Source: a virus. From it: 64,000 nucleotides of DNA. How positions within the stretch are numbered: the stretch's first letter is position 1; each line of letters begins with the position of its first letter. Position numbers and translations under genes: made by a program. Below are positions 45,528-54,424 of this stretch, piece after piece. The notes under the pieces were generated by a model. It saw nothing but the letters and a program-made list of their open reading frames with translations, searched no databases and was not told the DNA's origin. The DNA is taken from the IMG/VR virus record IMGVR_UViG_3300032893_000735, positions 41,826-105,825 of that record. One strand, given 5' to 3'.

Positions 45528-47372
45528 ATGGACAAAGCACTTACAGTTGGGTCGCTATTCGCGGGTATAGGCGGCTTCGACCTTGGATTTGAGAGAGCGG
45601 GATTTGAGGTAAATTGGTGCGTCGAGATCGATCCGTTCTGCCGAAAGGTCTTAGCCAAGCATTTTCCGAACGCCAAACGGTATGAAGACGTTAGGGAAGT
45701 TGGAAAACACAATTTGGAACCAGTGGACGTGATTTGTGCTGGGTTCCCTTGCTTTCCGTCAGGGAGCCTAGTTCTTTCTTCTAAGGGGTATCAACCTATT
45801 GAAAACATACGGGTAGGCGATCTTGTGCTTACCCATAAAGGTAGGTGGAGAAAGGTCACAGGAACCGGTGGTAGAAATAATGCGCCACTTGTTACTCTTA
45901 AAGGACAAGGACATTGCGGATTAGAGGCTACTCCCGACCATCCATTTTGGAGCAGAAAAACTAAAGGATATTATCCTTCTGTCAACGGTAAAAGGAAGAA
46001 TTTACGTGTATTTGACGGAGAAGCCTCGTGGACTGATGCGAAGGATATGTCGGGTTTGAGATGGGCTTGTCCTACGTCGGTGGAACCTCTTCCCGTTCCT
46101 GTTATAGAGCCTCTGAACAACCGTTGCAAGACTCCCCCGGTTCAGGATGAAAAATTTTGGTGGATTGTCGGGCGGTGGTTAGGAGATGGTTGGTGTCAGC
46201 AGACTCAGAGGCCGGATCGCCCTGAAGGGGAATTGTGGGGTAAATTTGTAATATGCTGCGACCATGTTGAAGCTGATGAGTTGGAGTTGAAAATATCAGA
46301 AGTATTTGGTATTTCTCCTAGAAAAGAAGTATGCCGAACTGCTACCAAATTTTACATAGGAGATAAGTCAACTTGTACGTGGTTTGAATCTAACTTCGGA
46401 AAAGGAGCCTCCGAAAAAACATTACCGGCTTGGGTGTACGGGATGCCTGAAAGATTTCGAACTGCCCTTCTTGAAGGTTACAAGAGTGCCGATGGGTCTA
46501 CAAATAAGCCTGGAAATCATCGTTTTACGACGGTAAGCAAGTCTCTTGCAACCTCGATTCGTTTATTATCTGAAACTTTGGGTTTTAGTAGTTCTTTGCA
46601 CCACTATGAAATTCCCCCGACGACGGTTATTGAGGGGCGAGTTGTAAACCAAAAACCTCAGTATCAAGTAGTTATGAATCAAAATCCTCGTAGCAACGGG
46701 ATGCGAGATGAAAAACATAACTGGTATAAGGTACGAAGTTCTAAATCCTGTGGAAAATTTACTGATGTATTTAATATTGAGGTAGAAGAAGACAATACCT
46801 ACGTGGTAGAAAACATAGTAGTACACAACTGTCAAGATATTTCCGTAGCTGGAAAAGGTGTTGGAATTTCAGGAGAACGAAGTGGACTCTTCTTTGAAGC
46901 GGCAAGGATCATTAGCGAGATACGACCGCGATACGCAGTCTTGGAAAATGTACACGCCCTCCTTGTTCGGGGAATGGACCGAGTTCTCGGGACGCTTTCC
47001 GAAATCGGGTATGATGCGGAGTGGCATACTATTCGAGCTTCGGAATTCGGGTTGCCGCAAGAGAGAGAGAGAATCTGGATTGTTGCCTACCCTTCCGAAG
47101 AGCGAAACGAGAGATTCTTCGAAAGCCTCTATTCTAGCGAAGTTGGACAGAGGTGGTCGGGTGGCGAGACGGATTTGCAGTCGATCATCGATCTTGCGCT
47201 CGTCGGATCAAATAGTTTCCCTAAACCCTTGCTTTGCGGAGTGGATGACCGGCCTACCGGTTGGGTGGACAGAGTTGGATCTTGTGGAAACGCAGTAGTA
47301 CCGCAGATTCCAGAGTGGATAGCAAAACGGATACTTGAAGTTGAAGGCGTCCAGAAAATGGACAGGAGCTAA
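45528..47372 (+). CDS. DNA (cytosine-5) methyltransferase interrupted by an intein
   Basis: The precursor (614 aa) carries a methyltransferase of 254 aa split by a 360-aa intein (residues 75-434). The host enzyme has motif I FAGIGGFDLG (11-20), motif IV GFP|CQDIS joined only after splicing, motif VI ENV, motif VIII QERERIWIVA and motif X GNAVVPQI. It would methylate phage DNA or guard it from restriction. The start codon lies in a near palindrome behind a TATAAT (45515), and its end (GVQKMDRS) is a perfect palindrome. The target-recognition region is short, so specificity cannot be guessed. Confidence 0.92.
   Translation: MDKALTVGSLFAGIGGFDLGFERAGFEVNWCVEIDPFCRKVLAKHFPNAKRYEDVREVGKHNLEPVDVICAGFPCFPSGSLVLSSKGYQPIENIRVGDLVLTHKGRWRKVTGTGGRNNAPLVTLKGQGHCGLEATPDHPFWSRKTKGYYPSVNGKRKNLRVFDGEASWTDAKDMSGLRWACPTSVEPLPVPVIEPLNNRCKTPPVQDEKFWWIVGRWLGDGWCQQTQRPDRPEGELWGKFVICCDHVEADELELKISEVFGISPRKEVCRTATKFYIGDKSTCTWFESNFGKGASEKTLPAWVYGMPERFRTALLEGYKSADGSTNKPGNHRFTTVSKSLATSIRLLSETLGFSSSLHHYEIPPTTVIEGRVVNQKPQYQVVMNQNPRSNGMRDEKHNWYKVRSSKSCGKFTDVFNIEVEEDNTYVVENIVVHNCQDISVAGKGVGISGERSGLFFEAARIISEIRPRYAVLENVHALLVRGMDRVLGTLSEIGYDAEWHTIRASEFGLPQERERIWIVAYPSEERNERFFESLYSSEVGQRWSGGETDLQSIIDLALVGSNSFPKPLLCGVDDRPTGWVDRVGSCGNAVVPQIPEWIAKRILEVEGVQKMDRS
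45750..46829 (+). mobile_element. Intein with LAGLIDADG homing endonuclease inside the methyltransferase
   Basis: The intein begins with Cys1 (CFPSGSLVLSSKGYQPIE) and ends VVHN, followed by Cys as the +1 residue. Block A (CFPSGSLV), block B-type residues (TPDHPFW), the endonuclease motifs WIVGRWLGDGW and ALLEGYKSADGS, and block G (VVHN) are all present, so both splicing and homing look intact. It sits exactly before the catalytic Cys of the methyltransferase (GFP|CQDIS), so the first extein residue after splicing is the enzyme nucleophile. No copy of the dispersed palindrome occurs inside it. Confidence 0.92.
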
Positions 47373-47373
47373 A

Positions 47374-47814
47374 ATGGAAACTTCCACAAAATGGGATCTA
47401 CGATTTTTGAATCTAGCCAAAGAGGTTGCCTCATGGAGTAAAGATCCTCCGACTCAGGTGGGTGCGATTATCACCAGAGGAAAGAAGGTAGTCTCTTTGG
47501 GTTTCAACGGGTTTCCTTCTGGGATTGTGGATGATTCTAGGTTGGATGACCGGCCGACGCGACTCGGAATGACGATCCACGCTGAGCCCAACGCAATTCT
47601 CCAAGCCAAACAAGACCTGTCTGGATGTACGATTTACGTTTGGCCGTTTATGCCGTGTTCCGACTGCGCTCTTTTGGTGGTACAATCTGGAATCAAGCGA
47701 GTTGTTGCCCCTAGATCCGACAATCCGAGGTGGGCAGACAGCTTCACGCTGTCCGAAGAAATTTTCAACGAAGCAGGTGTATTTGTCCAGAAAATGGACA
47801 AGGAGATTTTATGA
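47374..47814 (+). CDS. dCMP/CMP deaminase
   Basis: The product (146 aa) has the zinc-dependent deaminase motifs HAEPNAI (about residues 68-74) and PFMPCSDCA (93-101). It likely converts dCMP to dUMP for dTTP synthesis, as the family does in phages. A palindrome encodes FVQKMDKE at its end, and the next gene starts just behind it. Confidence 0.88.
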   Translation: METSTKWDLRFLNLAKEVASWSKDPPTQVGAIITRGKKVVSLGFNGFPSGIVDDSRLDDRPTRLGMTIHAEPNAILQAKQDLSGCTIYVWPFMPCSDCALLVVQSGIKRVVAPRSDNPRWADSFTLSEEIFNEAGVFVQKMDKEIL

Positions 47815-48797
47815 AACACATTCCGTTTCCAGATATTCAGCAATTCCGAAACACCGTCAAGACCGTCCGAGAACGGGCGGAGTACAGTGGGGTTCCGCTC
47901 CCTACTCTGACATTTGTTGGGTCTGTTGAACTGCACGGAACAAACGCTTCTGTTGTCTTTCCAGAAAATGGACAGATTGTCGTGCAGAGTCGGACACGAA
48001 TCATTACCCCAGAGCACGATAACGCTGGGTTCGCTAAATGGGTTACAGAGAACGAGGAATGGTTCGTTACTCTTCGTCGTGTTTTGCGGGAAGAATTCAA
48101 ACTAGCAAACGGATTCGTTGTCTACGGAGAATGGTGCGGCCAAGGAATCCAGAAGGGTGTGGCTATTTCTCAGGTCTCCAAGAGATTTGTAGTATTTTCA
48201 ATCGCAGTTCTCAAAGGGGAAGATCGTGAATGGGTCCATCCTCTCTGCGTCAGGTCTTTGGTGTCCCCCATGTTTTACTGCATTTACGACTACCCGACTT
48301 GGACTTTGGATATTGATTTTAACAAGCCCGAAGAATCTCAAAACCGTCTGGTAGAATTGACTCAGGCGGTTGAGAATGAATGCCCAGTAGGGAAATCGTT
48401 TGGAGTTTCTGGAGTCGGTGAGGAGATTGTTTGGTGGCCGCTTCCCGCCCTTGACTTCAATACCAGAGATTTGGCTTTCAAGGTAAAAGGAGAAAAGCAC
48501 TCCGAGTCGAAAGTTAAGACTCTGGCGGCGGTTGATGTAGAAAAACTCAACTCCTTGAACGAACTTGTTGATACTATCTTGACAGAGCACCGTCTAGAAA
48601 AGAAAATCGAATCTCTTCTTGAGCAAGGAGGAAGTCTAGACATCAAGCAAACTGGCGCTTTTCTGAAGTTAGTCGGCCAGGATGTCTACAAGGAAGAAGC
48701 GGATACCATTTCCGAGGCAGGCTTCAAGGATAGCGAAGTCATGGGCGCGGTACAAAAGAAAGCAAAGAAATTCTGGATGGAAAAATTGTCCAGATAG
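47811..48797 (+). CDS. Rnl2-type RNA ligase-like protein lacking the nucleophilic lysine
   Basis: The product (328 aa) has the layout of phage RNA ligases: motif I VELHGTNAS (residues 39-47), motif III FVVYGEWCGQGIQ (104-116), IVWWPL and motif V DLAFKVKGEK (about 221-230). In the family, motif I reads (V/E)K(L/I)HGTN and the Lys is adenylylated; here it is Glu40. All other motifs are kept, so the protein may bind RNA or ATP without ligating, or a neighbouring residue takes over. A near palindrome encodes FPENGQ. Starts by ATGA overlap. Confidence 0.75.
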   Translation: MKHIPFPDIQQFRNTVKTVRERAEYSGVPLPTLTFVGSVELHGTNASVVFPENGQIVVQSRTRIITPEHDNAGFAKWVTENEEWFVTLRRVLREEFKLANGFVVYGEWCGQGIQKGVAISQVSKRFVVFSIAVLKGEDREWVHPLCVRSLVSPMFYCIYDYPTWTLDIDFNKPEESQNRLVELTQAVENECPVGKSFGVSGVGEEIVWWPLPALDFNTRDLAFKVKGEKHSESKVKTLAAVDVEKLNSLNELVDTILTEHRLEKKIESLLEQGGSLDIKQTGAFLKLVGQDVYKEEADTISEAGFKDSEVMGAVQKKAKKFWMEKLSR

Positions 48798-48813
48798 TGG
48801 ACAAGGAGGAACA

Positions 48814-49029
48814 ATGAAATACCAGAACGTGAAGAATGCTATGGAAGAAGCCGAGCGGTTTATCCGGAAATCGGACGCCCTGCTCAAACTGACGGACGAA
48901 GCTGTGGGGAACGATCACCTTGACGGCGACTACGTTGTTCAAGGGCACGCATCGGCCTCTGTCCGCCGGTCGTCCTTGGAGCTTTCCCATCTTTTGTCTC
49001 AGATGCGCAAGTCAGATTGGGAGGAGTAA
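48814..49029 (+). CDS. Hypothetical helical protein (71 aa)
   Basis: Starts after AAGGAGG directly behind a palindrome. Helical (MEEAERFIRKSDALLKLTD), with ASVRRSSLELSHLL at the end. TAATG overlap with the next gene. Function unknown. Confidence 0.6.
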   Translation: MKYQNVKNAMEEAERFIRKSDALLKLTDEAVGNDHLDGDYVVQGHASASVRRSSLELSHLLSQMRKSDWEE

Positions 49030-49229
49030 TGAGGACTACCACGCGGCAAGACACAGAACTTACGGATCAGATTCTAGATTGGGTGGTTTCGTCGGTAGAT
49101 ATGGAAGACCTTTACGGTAGAGAATCCATTCTGGAATATGCTTCCGAAAATTTCGAATTGGAGGACTTATTTACCGAGAAGGAACTTTCCAGTTGGGCTT
49201 ATGACAACGGATTTAAGAAGTTTGAATAG
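49029..49229 (+). CDS. Hypothetical acidic protein (66 aa)
   Basis: TAATG overlap, behind GGAGG. Acidic helical protein (DLYGRESILEYASENFELED). Function unknown. Confidence 0.6.
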   Translation: MRTTTRQDTELTDQILDWVVSSVDMEDLYGRESILEYASENFELEDLFTEKELSSWAYDNGFKKFE

Positions 49230-49237
49230 GAGGTACG

Positions 49238-49417
49238 GTGGAAACTCCTGAGCAATATGCAATGCAGATCCTAGACCGCCTTGGATTTTTGTTCGGGCAC
49301 GACTACGTTCCTGGAAACGCAATCGACAAGGCGGTTAAATTCACTATCGAAGTCTTTGAAGATAAAGATTTCGAGGATCTTAACGGGTATAACCAAAGTG
49401 ATTCGGGGTGGACATAA
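49238..49417 (+). CDS. Hypothetical protein (59 aa, GTG start)
   Basis: GTG start after TAGGAGG. It opens METPEQYAMQILDRLGF and ends QSDSGWT. Helical at the start. Function unknown; it leads directly into the primase-helicase gene. Confidence 0.6.
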   Translation: METPEQYAMQILDRLGFLFGHDYVPGNAIDKAVKFTIEVFEDKDFEDLNGYNQSDSGWT

Positions 49418-49418
49418 C

Positions 49419-51290
49419 GTGGAAGATTTGGATGCGTTGAAGAGTAATCCAGGGGTAATCAGGGTATACTCACGATACGTAAAGTTGAAGAAGGCGGGGA
49501 ACAAATACGTAGGATGCTGCCCGCTTCCTGAGCACAATGACGGCAGTCCGAGTTTCACAGTGTTCCCAGACATGCGGGCTAGTTGCTTCGGGTGCGGGGC
49601 TAATCTGAACGTATTCCAACTTGTCCAGAAAATGGACGGATGCGATTTTAAGACTGCGGTAGAAAAGGTGAAGGAAGAAGTGGGCGAGACGAGCTGGGAA
49701 TCCGCGAAGCAGAAGGTAGAAAGCACGTTTAAGGCCGTCGCGGAGCCGAAGACCTACAAGACCATCTCCTTAGAGCAGTGGAAGAAGATGGAGGATAATC
49801 TCGCGCAATCAAAATCCGCCCAAGACTTTCTCCTGAACGAGCGCGGGATTACATTTGAAACCGCCCAGAGGTTGCGACTTGGGTTTGTCCAGAATCTAGG
49901 AGCTTTGGCGGGGGCAGATGGGGCAGACATTGCTAACCAAGGCTGGATTGCTCTTCCTTCGATTGAGGACGGCAAAGTCGTGTCCGTGAAATACAGGTCC
50001 ATTATTCGGAAAAAGCCGGGAGGGTTTAGCCGCCAACCCGGTATGGCTACGGCTTTGTTCAACGCGGAAACCATTGATCCGTTTGAACCAGTAATGGTGG
50101 TGGAGGGGGAGTTCGATTCGTGCGCGCTAGAACAAGCAGGATTCAAAGCTGTTTCTGTCCCAAATGCAGGGGCGAAATTAACCCCGGAGCAGAAGGACAA
50201 GCTGATGCAAGCATCGATGGTGATCCTGGCTGGGGATACCGACGCTGCTGGCGTGACTTCGATGGACCGGCTCTGGAAGGAACTCGGAGAACGGGTTTAC
50301 AAACTGACGTGGCCGGAGGGGATGAAGGACGCGAACCAGACGCTTCTTGAGAACTGCGGTCGGGACGTTTCAAAATTCAAGAATCTTGTAGATGAGTTGA
50401 CTAGAAAGGCGAAAAGCCAGCCTATGCCCTCCGTTTATTCACTGCAAGAAGCCATGATGAATGGGGAAGAGGGAACGCTGTCCGAGAGGACGGATCGTCT
50501 TCGGATGCCGTGGTCTTGCCTTGATGACTCTTTGATTATTCTACCGGGGCATGTCTTCGGGTTCGGCAGCTCCAATACTGGCATGGGCAAGACACTTTGG
50601 ACAGTTCAGGTTAGCTTGTATAACGCTCGTAAGTTCGGGAGAACCGTGCTGAATTTTCAAGCTGAGATGGACCCGTCTGAGATCGGTGATTTGGTCGCCG
50701 CACAGATGCTCAGGGTTGACCGGAACACGTTGACTAAGTCGGACAGGGTTAAGGCGGCGCAAATCCTAGGGTCCGAAGGTGTTAATTACTATATTGGCCG
50801 GGATTCTAACCTTACGGAACTGAACGAGGTTCTTGACCTTTTGGAAGCAGCCATCAAGAGGCTGTCCCCCGAAATCGTGATCCTGGACCACTTCCATCAT
50901 TTTTCGGCTGGAACTTCGAACGAAGTGAACGCACAATCCGCTGCGATGACCAGAATCAAGGCGCTAGCAGACGCCTACAAGGTAATTTTTATCAACGTAG
51001 GACAACCCCGCAAAAGTAACCAGCAATCTCGTGGACGCAAAATTACAGTGGATGATTTTAAAGGCTCAGGCGCGTGGAAAGACGCCGCTAACTCTGTAAT
51101 GATTATCCACCGTGACCTAAACAAAGATGACGCTCCGACATCTAAGGGGCCTTACGAGGACCGTACTCTGGTCCAGGTTCTTAAGGGAAGATCGTTGGGT
51201 AGAGGATCATCCTCTGCCGTTCTTACTTGTTTCGGAGAGTTCGGCTGCTTCGAAGAAATTGATTCCGTCCACGAAGATCCTGAAGAATAA
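49419..51290 (+). CDS. DnaG-type primase fused to DnaB-type helicase
   Basis: The product (623 aa) unites both activities, as in T7 gp4. The N-terminal zinc domain has YVGCCPLPEHND and CFGCG (residues 28-67). The TOPRIM domain has VVEGEFDSCAL and VILAGDTDAAG (around 225-280). The helicase domain has Walker A GSSNTGMGKT (about 385) and Walker B IVILDHFHH. It would open the fork and prime the lagging strand with the polymerase and SSB. A GTG start at the end of the previous gene was chosen since the upstream frame overlaps that gene. A perfect palindrome encodes LVQKMDG. Confidence 0.9.
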   Translation: MEDLDALKSNPGVIRVYSRYVKLKKAGNKYVGCCPLPEHNDGSPSFTVFPDMRASCFGCGANLNVFQLVQKMDGCDFKTAVEKVKEEVGETSWESAKQKVESTFKAVAEPKTYKTISLEQWKKMEDNLAQSKSAQDFLLNERGITFETAQRLRLGFVQNLGALAGADGADIANQGWIALPSIEDGKVVSVKYRSIIRKKPGGFSRQPGMATALFNAETIDPFEPVMVVEGEFDSCALEQAGFKAVSVPNAGAKLTPEQKDKLMQASMVILAGDTDAAGVTSMDRLWKELGERVYKLTWPEGMKDANQTLLENCGRDVSKFKNLVDELTRKAKSQPMPSVYSLQEAMMNGEEGTLSERTDRLRMPWSCLDDSLIILPGHVFGFGSSNTGMGKTLWTVQVSLYNARKFGRTVLNFQAEMDPSEIGDLVAAQMLRVDRNTLTKSDRVKAAQILGSEGVNYYIGRDSNLTELNEVLDLLEAAIKRLSPEIVILDHFHHFSAGTSNEVNAQSAAMTRIKALADAYKVIFINVGQPRKSNQQSRGRKITVDDFKGSGAWKDAANSVMIIHRDLNKDDAPTSKGPYEDRTLVQVLKGRSLGRGSSSAVLTCFGEFGCFEEIDSVHEDPEE

Positions 51291-51292
51291 TG

Positions 51293-51321
51293 TTGCAGTT
51301 TAACCTTTGGTATGCTACACT
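51293..51321 (+). promoter_or_regulatory. Promoter TTGCAG-N17-TACACT
   Basis: It lies right behind the primase-helicase stop and 17 nt before the ribosome site of the next gene; the spacing is 17 bp. It may supply extra transcription of the clamp operon. Confidence 0.55.
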
Positions 51322-51338
51322 CAAAAGAAAGAGGAGAA

Positions 51339-52109
51339 ATGAGAGAACTTAACCCGCATGACCTTCTTTGGGCGGTTCGATTGCTGCCTCAAAGGGTTCG
51401 AAATCAAATGATTACCTACGGCTCCCGTCTGGTTCTTGGCGGTGGATTCGTTAGGTCAACCGTATCTGGCGAGAAGCCGAATGACATTGACCTTTTTACC
51501 CAGACGCCCGAAGACGCGAATTTGTTTGCTTCAGAACTGGCGAAGGAGGCGAAGAAGGGAGATCCTTACAAAACAGGGAATGCATTATCCGTTAAGCTGT
51601 CGCCCCGGCACTTTGTTCAATATGTCCACCGTTGGTCTTTCCCGACACCAGCGCATCTGATCGAGTCTTTTGATTTCACGATTGCGTGTTCTGCGTTGTG
51701 GTTTGACACCGAGTCCAGAAAATGGACAAGTTTGATCGACGATGAGTTCTATTCGGATTTGGCCGCGAAAAGGCTAGTGTATCGTTCTCCGCTTCGTAAT
51801 GAGGACGCTGGCGGTTCGATGCTCCGTGTTCTCAAGTTCTACCAGCGTGGGTTCCGAATCCCGATTGATTCGCTCGGGGCCGTTATTGCCCGTCTAGTAG
51901 ATGGAGTAGACTTGAACGGAGTAGCAACGGAGAGCTATAAAGATGGTCGTGTACTTGGTGGTACAAACATAGGAGATACCACTGAGAAACGGTGGGCAAG
52001 TATCATCACCGGCCTGCTTCACGAAGTAGATCCACAGATCGACCCCGACCACCTATCTCATTTGCCGAGGTCGGTACAAGAAGTAAAAGACGAGGAGGAA
52101 GTTCAGTGA
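51339..52109 (+). CDS. Nucleotidyltransferase of the CCA-adding/poly(A) polymerase type
   Basis: The product (256 aa) has VLGGGFVRS with NDIDLF (residues 32-53), the G-G and D-x-D of the pol-beta superfamily. It may repair tRNA 3-prime ends, which fits the large tRNA array, but the tRNAs already encode CCA. The head domain is followed by helices (MLRVLKFYQRGF) as in CCA enzymes. Starts after AGAGGAG; an ATG 27 nt upstream lacks a site. A palindrome encodes ESRKWTS. Confidence 0.65.
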   Translation: MRELNPHDLLWAVRLLPQRVRNQMITYGSRLVLGGGFVRSTVSGEKPNDIDLFTQTPEDANLFASELAKEAKKGDPYKTGNALSVKLSPRHFVQYVHRWSFPTPAHLIESFDFTIACSALWFDTESRKWTSLIDDEFYSDLAAKRLVYRSPLRNEDAGGSMLRVLKFYQRGFRIPIDSLGAVIARLVDGVDLNGVATESYKDGRVLGGTNIGDTTEKRWASIITGLLHEVDPQIDPDHLSHLPRSVQEVKDEEEVQ

Positions 52110-52273
52110 AGCCAGTAAGATGTCCCAACTGCGGTAAAGGCTGGGACCGATTCGGAGACGGTGATTGCGACTACTGCACCCGTAAAGAATTCCGTCCAGA
52201 AAATGGGCAGGATGACGACTTGACTATGTGGCCAGCTTGGCAACGGAGGACCGATGAAAATCCTAGCAAGTGA
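52106..52273 (+). CDS. Small zinc-ribbon protein (55 aa)
   Basis: GTG start in a GTGA overlap, behind GAGGAGG. CPNCGKGW and CDYCTRK form the zinc ribbon. A degenerate palindrome encodes RPENGQ. It overlaps the start of the clamp gene by 20 nt in another frame. Confidence 0.6.
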   Translation: MKPVRCPNCGKGWDRFGDGDCDYCTRKEFRPENGQDDDLTMWPAWQRRTDENPSK

Positions 52274-53324
52274 ACTCAAGAAGACTCTTAAGGTACTCTC
52301 TCCGATCAAAACGGAGACCTACCAGATCGGAGAGAACGGTATCTCCGCTCAGGACCAGTCAGAGGCTCTAGTTATCCTGGAATCTCCGTTGTCGCAACTT
52401 GGCGGTCCTTTCAACTTCTCCGGCAAGAAGTTCTCGCAGGTCGTCGCCCGAATGTCCGGGGAGATTGACTTGACGGTAGAAGGTAACAAGATGACCATCA
52501 GGTCCTCCAAGGCAAAGATCGAACTTGAGATCCAACAGATCAAGAAGCAGAACATCCCGGAGACTCCAGACAAGTTCATCAAGTTCTCAGAAGAGGAGTT
52601 TAAGACAGCGCTGGCTTTGTCCGCTTCGTTCGCCTCGACCAAGAAGAGCGAAGACTTCGGTGGGAAGGTTTTGATCCAGAGTCTTCCAATTGGAATTGAG
52701 GATGAACACCCGTCTGGGTATCGAATCGTAGGTACGGACAGCTTCGTCCTGACAGTAGCCAGTCGTGACCAGTCGGTTCCGTTTGAGTTCAAGTATTCGT
52801 TGAACCTTCTCGCTGCCTCGATTGTCCAGTTTCTGGACGGAGACATTGAGATCGGAGAAACGATTAGCCATCTGGTCCTGAAGGCGAAGGGTGCGACAGT
52901 TTACGCAGCCAAGTCAACCAAGGTCTATCCTCCGTTCGACCGGACTTTGGCAGCTACTAGCCCCGTAACTATCTCATTCCAGACTCATAAGTGGATGTCT
53001 TGCTTGAAGACGGTAGAACCCCTGATAGACGAATCGGTTGACGACGGAAATATCTGTTTACATTTCTTGGATGGTGTGGTACAATTCAAGACAATAGGAG
53101 TTGGATCAACGGCTTCGGACGAGACAGAGTATGAGCAGACTCTGCCCGATCCAGTTTTTGATCCGAAGGAATTTGAGATGCGGATTAAGGCTGAGCGACT
53201 GGCTAGTTTTCTTTCCAAGGCTGGGGAGTTCTCCACGTTGGGGGTAGCCTCTAGCAAGCAGCCATACCGATTTGAATCAGACGGGATTATTTCCATTATC
53301 CTGCCGCCAGCGGAGAAGCGATGA
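52254..53324 (+). CDS. dnaN: DNA polymerase sliding clamp (beta-type)
   Basis: The product (356 aa) has the three-domain length of bacterial beta clamps. It begins MKILASELKKTLKVLSPI as they do, with the VIDGE-like repeats of beta strands and IVGTDSFVLTVA in the second domain. It would ring DNA for the family A polymerase, with the loader encoded at 29998. A perfect palindrome at 52824 encodes IVQFLDGD. Starts after GGAGG. Confidence 0.82.
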   Translation: MKILASELKKTLKVLSPIKTETYQIGENGISAQDQSEALVILESPLSQLGGPFNFSGKKFSQVVARMSGEIDLTVEGNKMTIRSSKAKIELEIQQIKKQNIPETPDKFIKFSEEEFKTALALSASFASTKKSEDFGGKVLIQSLPIGIEDEHPSGYRIVGTDSFVLTVASRDQSVPFEFKYSLNLLAASIVQFLDGDIEIGETISHLVLKAKGATVYAAKSTKVYPPFDRTLAATSPVTISFQTHKWMSCLKTVEPLIDESVDDGNICLHFLDGVVQFKTIGVGSTASDETEYEQTLPDPVFDPKEFEMRIKAERLASFLSKAGEFSTLGVASSKQPYRFESDGIISIILPPAEKR

Positions 53325-53656
53325 AAAAGACAATCATGACCTTGACTCTAATTTTGATGGTCGGAGTAGCCTTAACCGCGCAAACAAACACTCCCTGCGA
53401 CAAGTCGGAAGTGAAAAAACCGAAGAATATTGATCCTACCTGGACTGAGTTTCTTGTTGCGCACCAAGTTCCCAGTTGCCCAGACGGGTACACCCTGCAA
53501 AAACGAACTTGGAGTGGTGGATATTATTTCCCCAATGTAGACCACGGTACGGTTGGTTCTTCAGAAATAGGTCATTATATTTGGGGAGATGTAAAGGACA
53601 ACCCATACAGTGATCCAGAATATCGGTGCCATCTTGATTCGTCAAAAGGTAAGTAA
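53321..53656 (+). CDS. Small secreted protein (111 aa)
   Basis: A Sec signal peptide (MKKTIMTLTLILMVGVALTAQ) is followed by a short Cys/Trp-rich body. Likely periplasmic; function unknown. Its signal peptide resembles those of the two virion proteins. ATGA overlap with the clamp. Confidence 0.6.
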   Translation: MKKTIMTLTLILMVGVALTAQTNTPCDKSEVKKPKNIDPTWTEFLVAHQVPSCPDGYTLQKRTWSGGYYFPNVDHGTVGSSEIGHYIWGDVKDNPYSDPEYRCHLDSSKGK

Positions 53657-53658
53657 AA

Positions 53659-54081
53659 ATGAAAAATCCATCTTATGTTTACTTATGTGGGGGGATCAAC
53701 GGTTTAAATGATTCCCAATGTAAAGATTGGCGACAAGTAGCCAAGTCTCTGCTGGTTATCCCAACTCTTGACCCTATGCGTAGGGACTACAGAGGTATTG
53801 AGGGTGGTAACGTCAACGAAATAGTACACGGGGATATTCGGGATCTAGAATCTTCTGAATTTGTTCTGGTGAATGCTACGAGACCAAGCTGGGGTACTGC
53901 TATGGAAGTTAGGGCGGCTTGGTCCGAGTACGGCCTCACAGTTGTTTCTTTCGTTGAGGACTCGAAGGTGTCTCCTTGGTTGGCTTATCATTCCAGCCGA
54001 ATAGTAAAAACAGTTGAAGAGGGGGCTGAGGTGATAAATAATCTCTATTCGGAGAGGGCGAAGTATGATAGTTTTTGTTGA
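53659..54081 (+). CDS. Nucleoside 2-deoxyribosyltransferase-like protein
   Basis: The product (140 aa) has YLCGGINGLNDSQCKDWR (a YLaGPI-like start), IPTLDPMRRD, DIRDLESSEFVLVNATRP and SWGTAMEVRAAW, in the order of the deoxyribosyltransferase superfamily. Such enzymes exchange or cut bases from deoxynucleosides. Next to QueD and a DpdA-like gene, a role in modified-nucleotide supply or salvage is likely. It overlaps QueD by 17 nt. Confidence 0.65.
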   Translation: MKNPSYVYLCGGINGLNDSQCKDWRQVAKSLLVIPTLDPMRRDYRGIEGGNVNEIVHGDIRDLESSEFVLVNATRPSWGTAMEVRAAWSEYGLTVVSFVEDSKVSPWLAYHSSRIVKTVEEGAEVINNLYSERAKYDSFC

Positions 54082-54424
54082 GGACAGTTTTGTTTCGGCT
54101 CATTGGCTCCCAAATGTCCCTGATGATCATAAGTGCAAGAAGTTGCACGGTCATACTTATCGAATCCGAATAGAGTTTGAGGGGAAAGTTGATAAACAAA
54201 CGGGCTGGGTGGTAGATTATTCGGAAATCAAGGAAAAATGGTCAGCCGTGAAGACCATCCTGGATCGTACCTGTTTAAATGAAATCAAAGGACTTGAAAA
54301 CTCTACTTGCGAGAACTTAGCGGATTGGATATGGGAAAGATTGGATGGCTTTAAGCACCGATACCCTTACCTGAAACGAATTGAGTTGCGAGAGACGGCA
54401 AATTGCGGAGTCGTTAAGGAATGA
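54065..54424 (+). CDS. queD: QueD (6-carboxy-tetrahydropterin synthase)
   Basis: The product (119 aa) is the second step of 7-deazaguanine (preQ0) synthesis. It has SAHWLP and CKKLHGHTYRI with the zinc-binding His residues and nucleophilic Cys, a Glu-containing VVDYSEIK, and STCENLADWIW, all as in QueD. The other steps (FolE, QueE, QueC) are not in the window. It is fused by overlaps to the neighbours, so it serves the same operon product, likely deazaguanine in DNA. Confidence 0.9.
   Translation: MIVFVEDSFVSAHWLPNVPDDHKCKKLHGHTYRIRIEFEGKVDKQTGWVVDYSEIKEKWSAVKTILDRTCLNEIKGLENSTCENLADWIWERLDGFKHRYPYLKRIELRETANCGVVKE

Noticed and set aside
46748-46756. DnaA-box-like TGTGGAAAA inside the intein
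   Set aside because: Single match within coding sequence, not beside a promoter.
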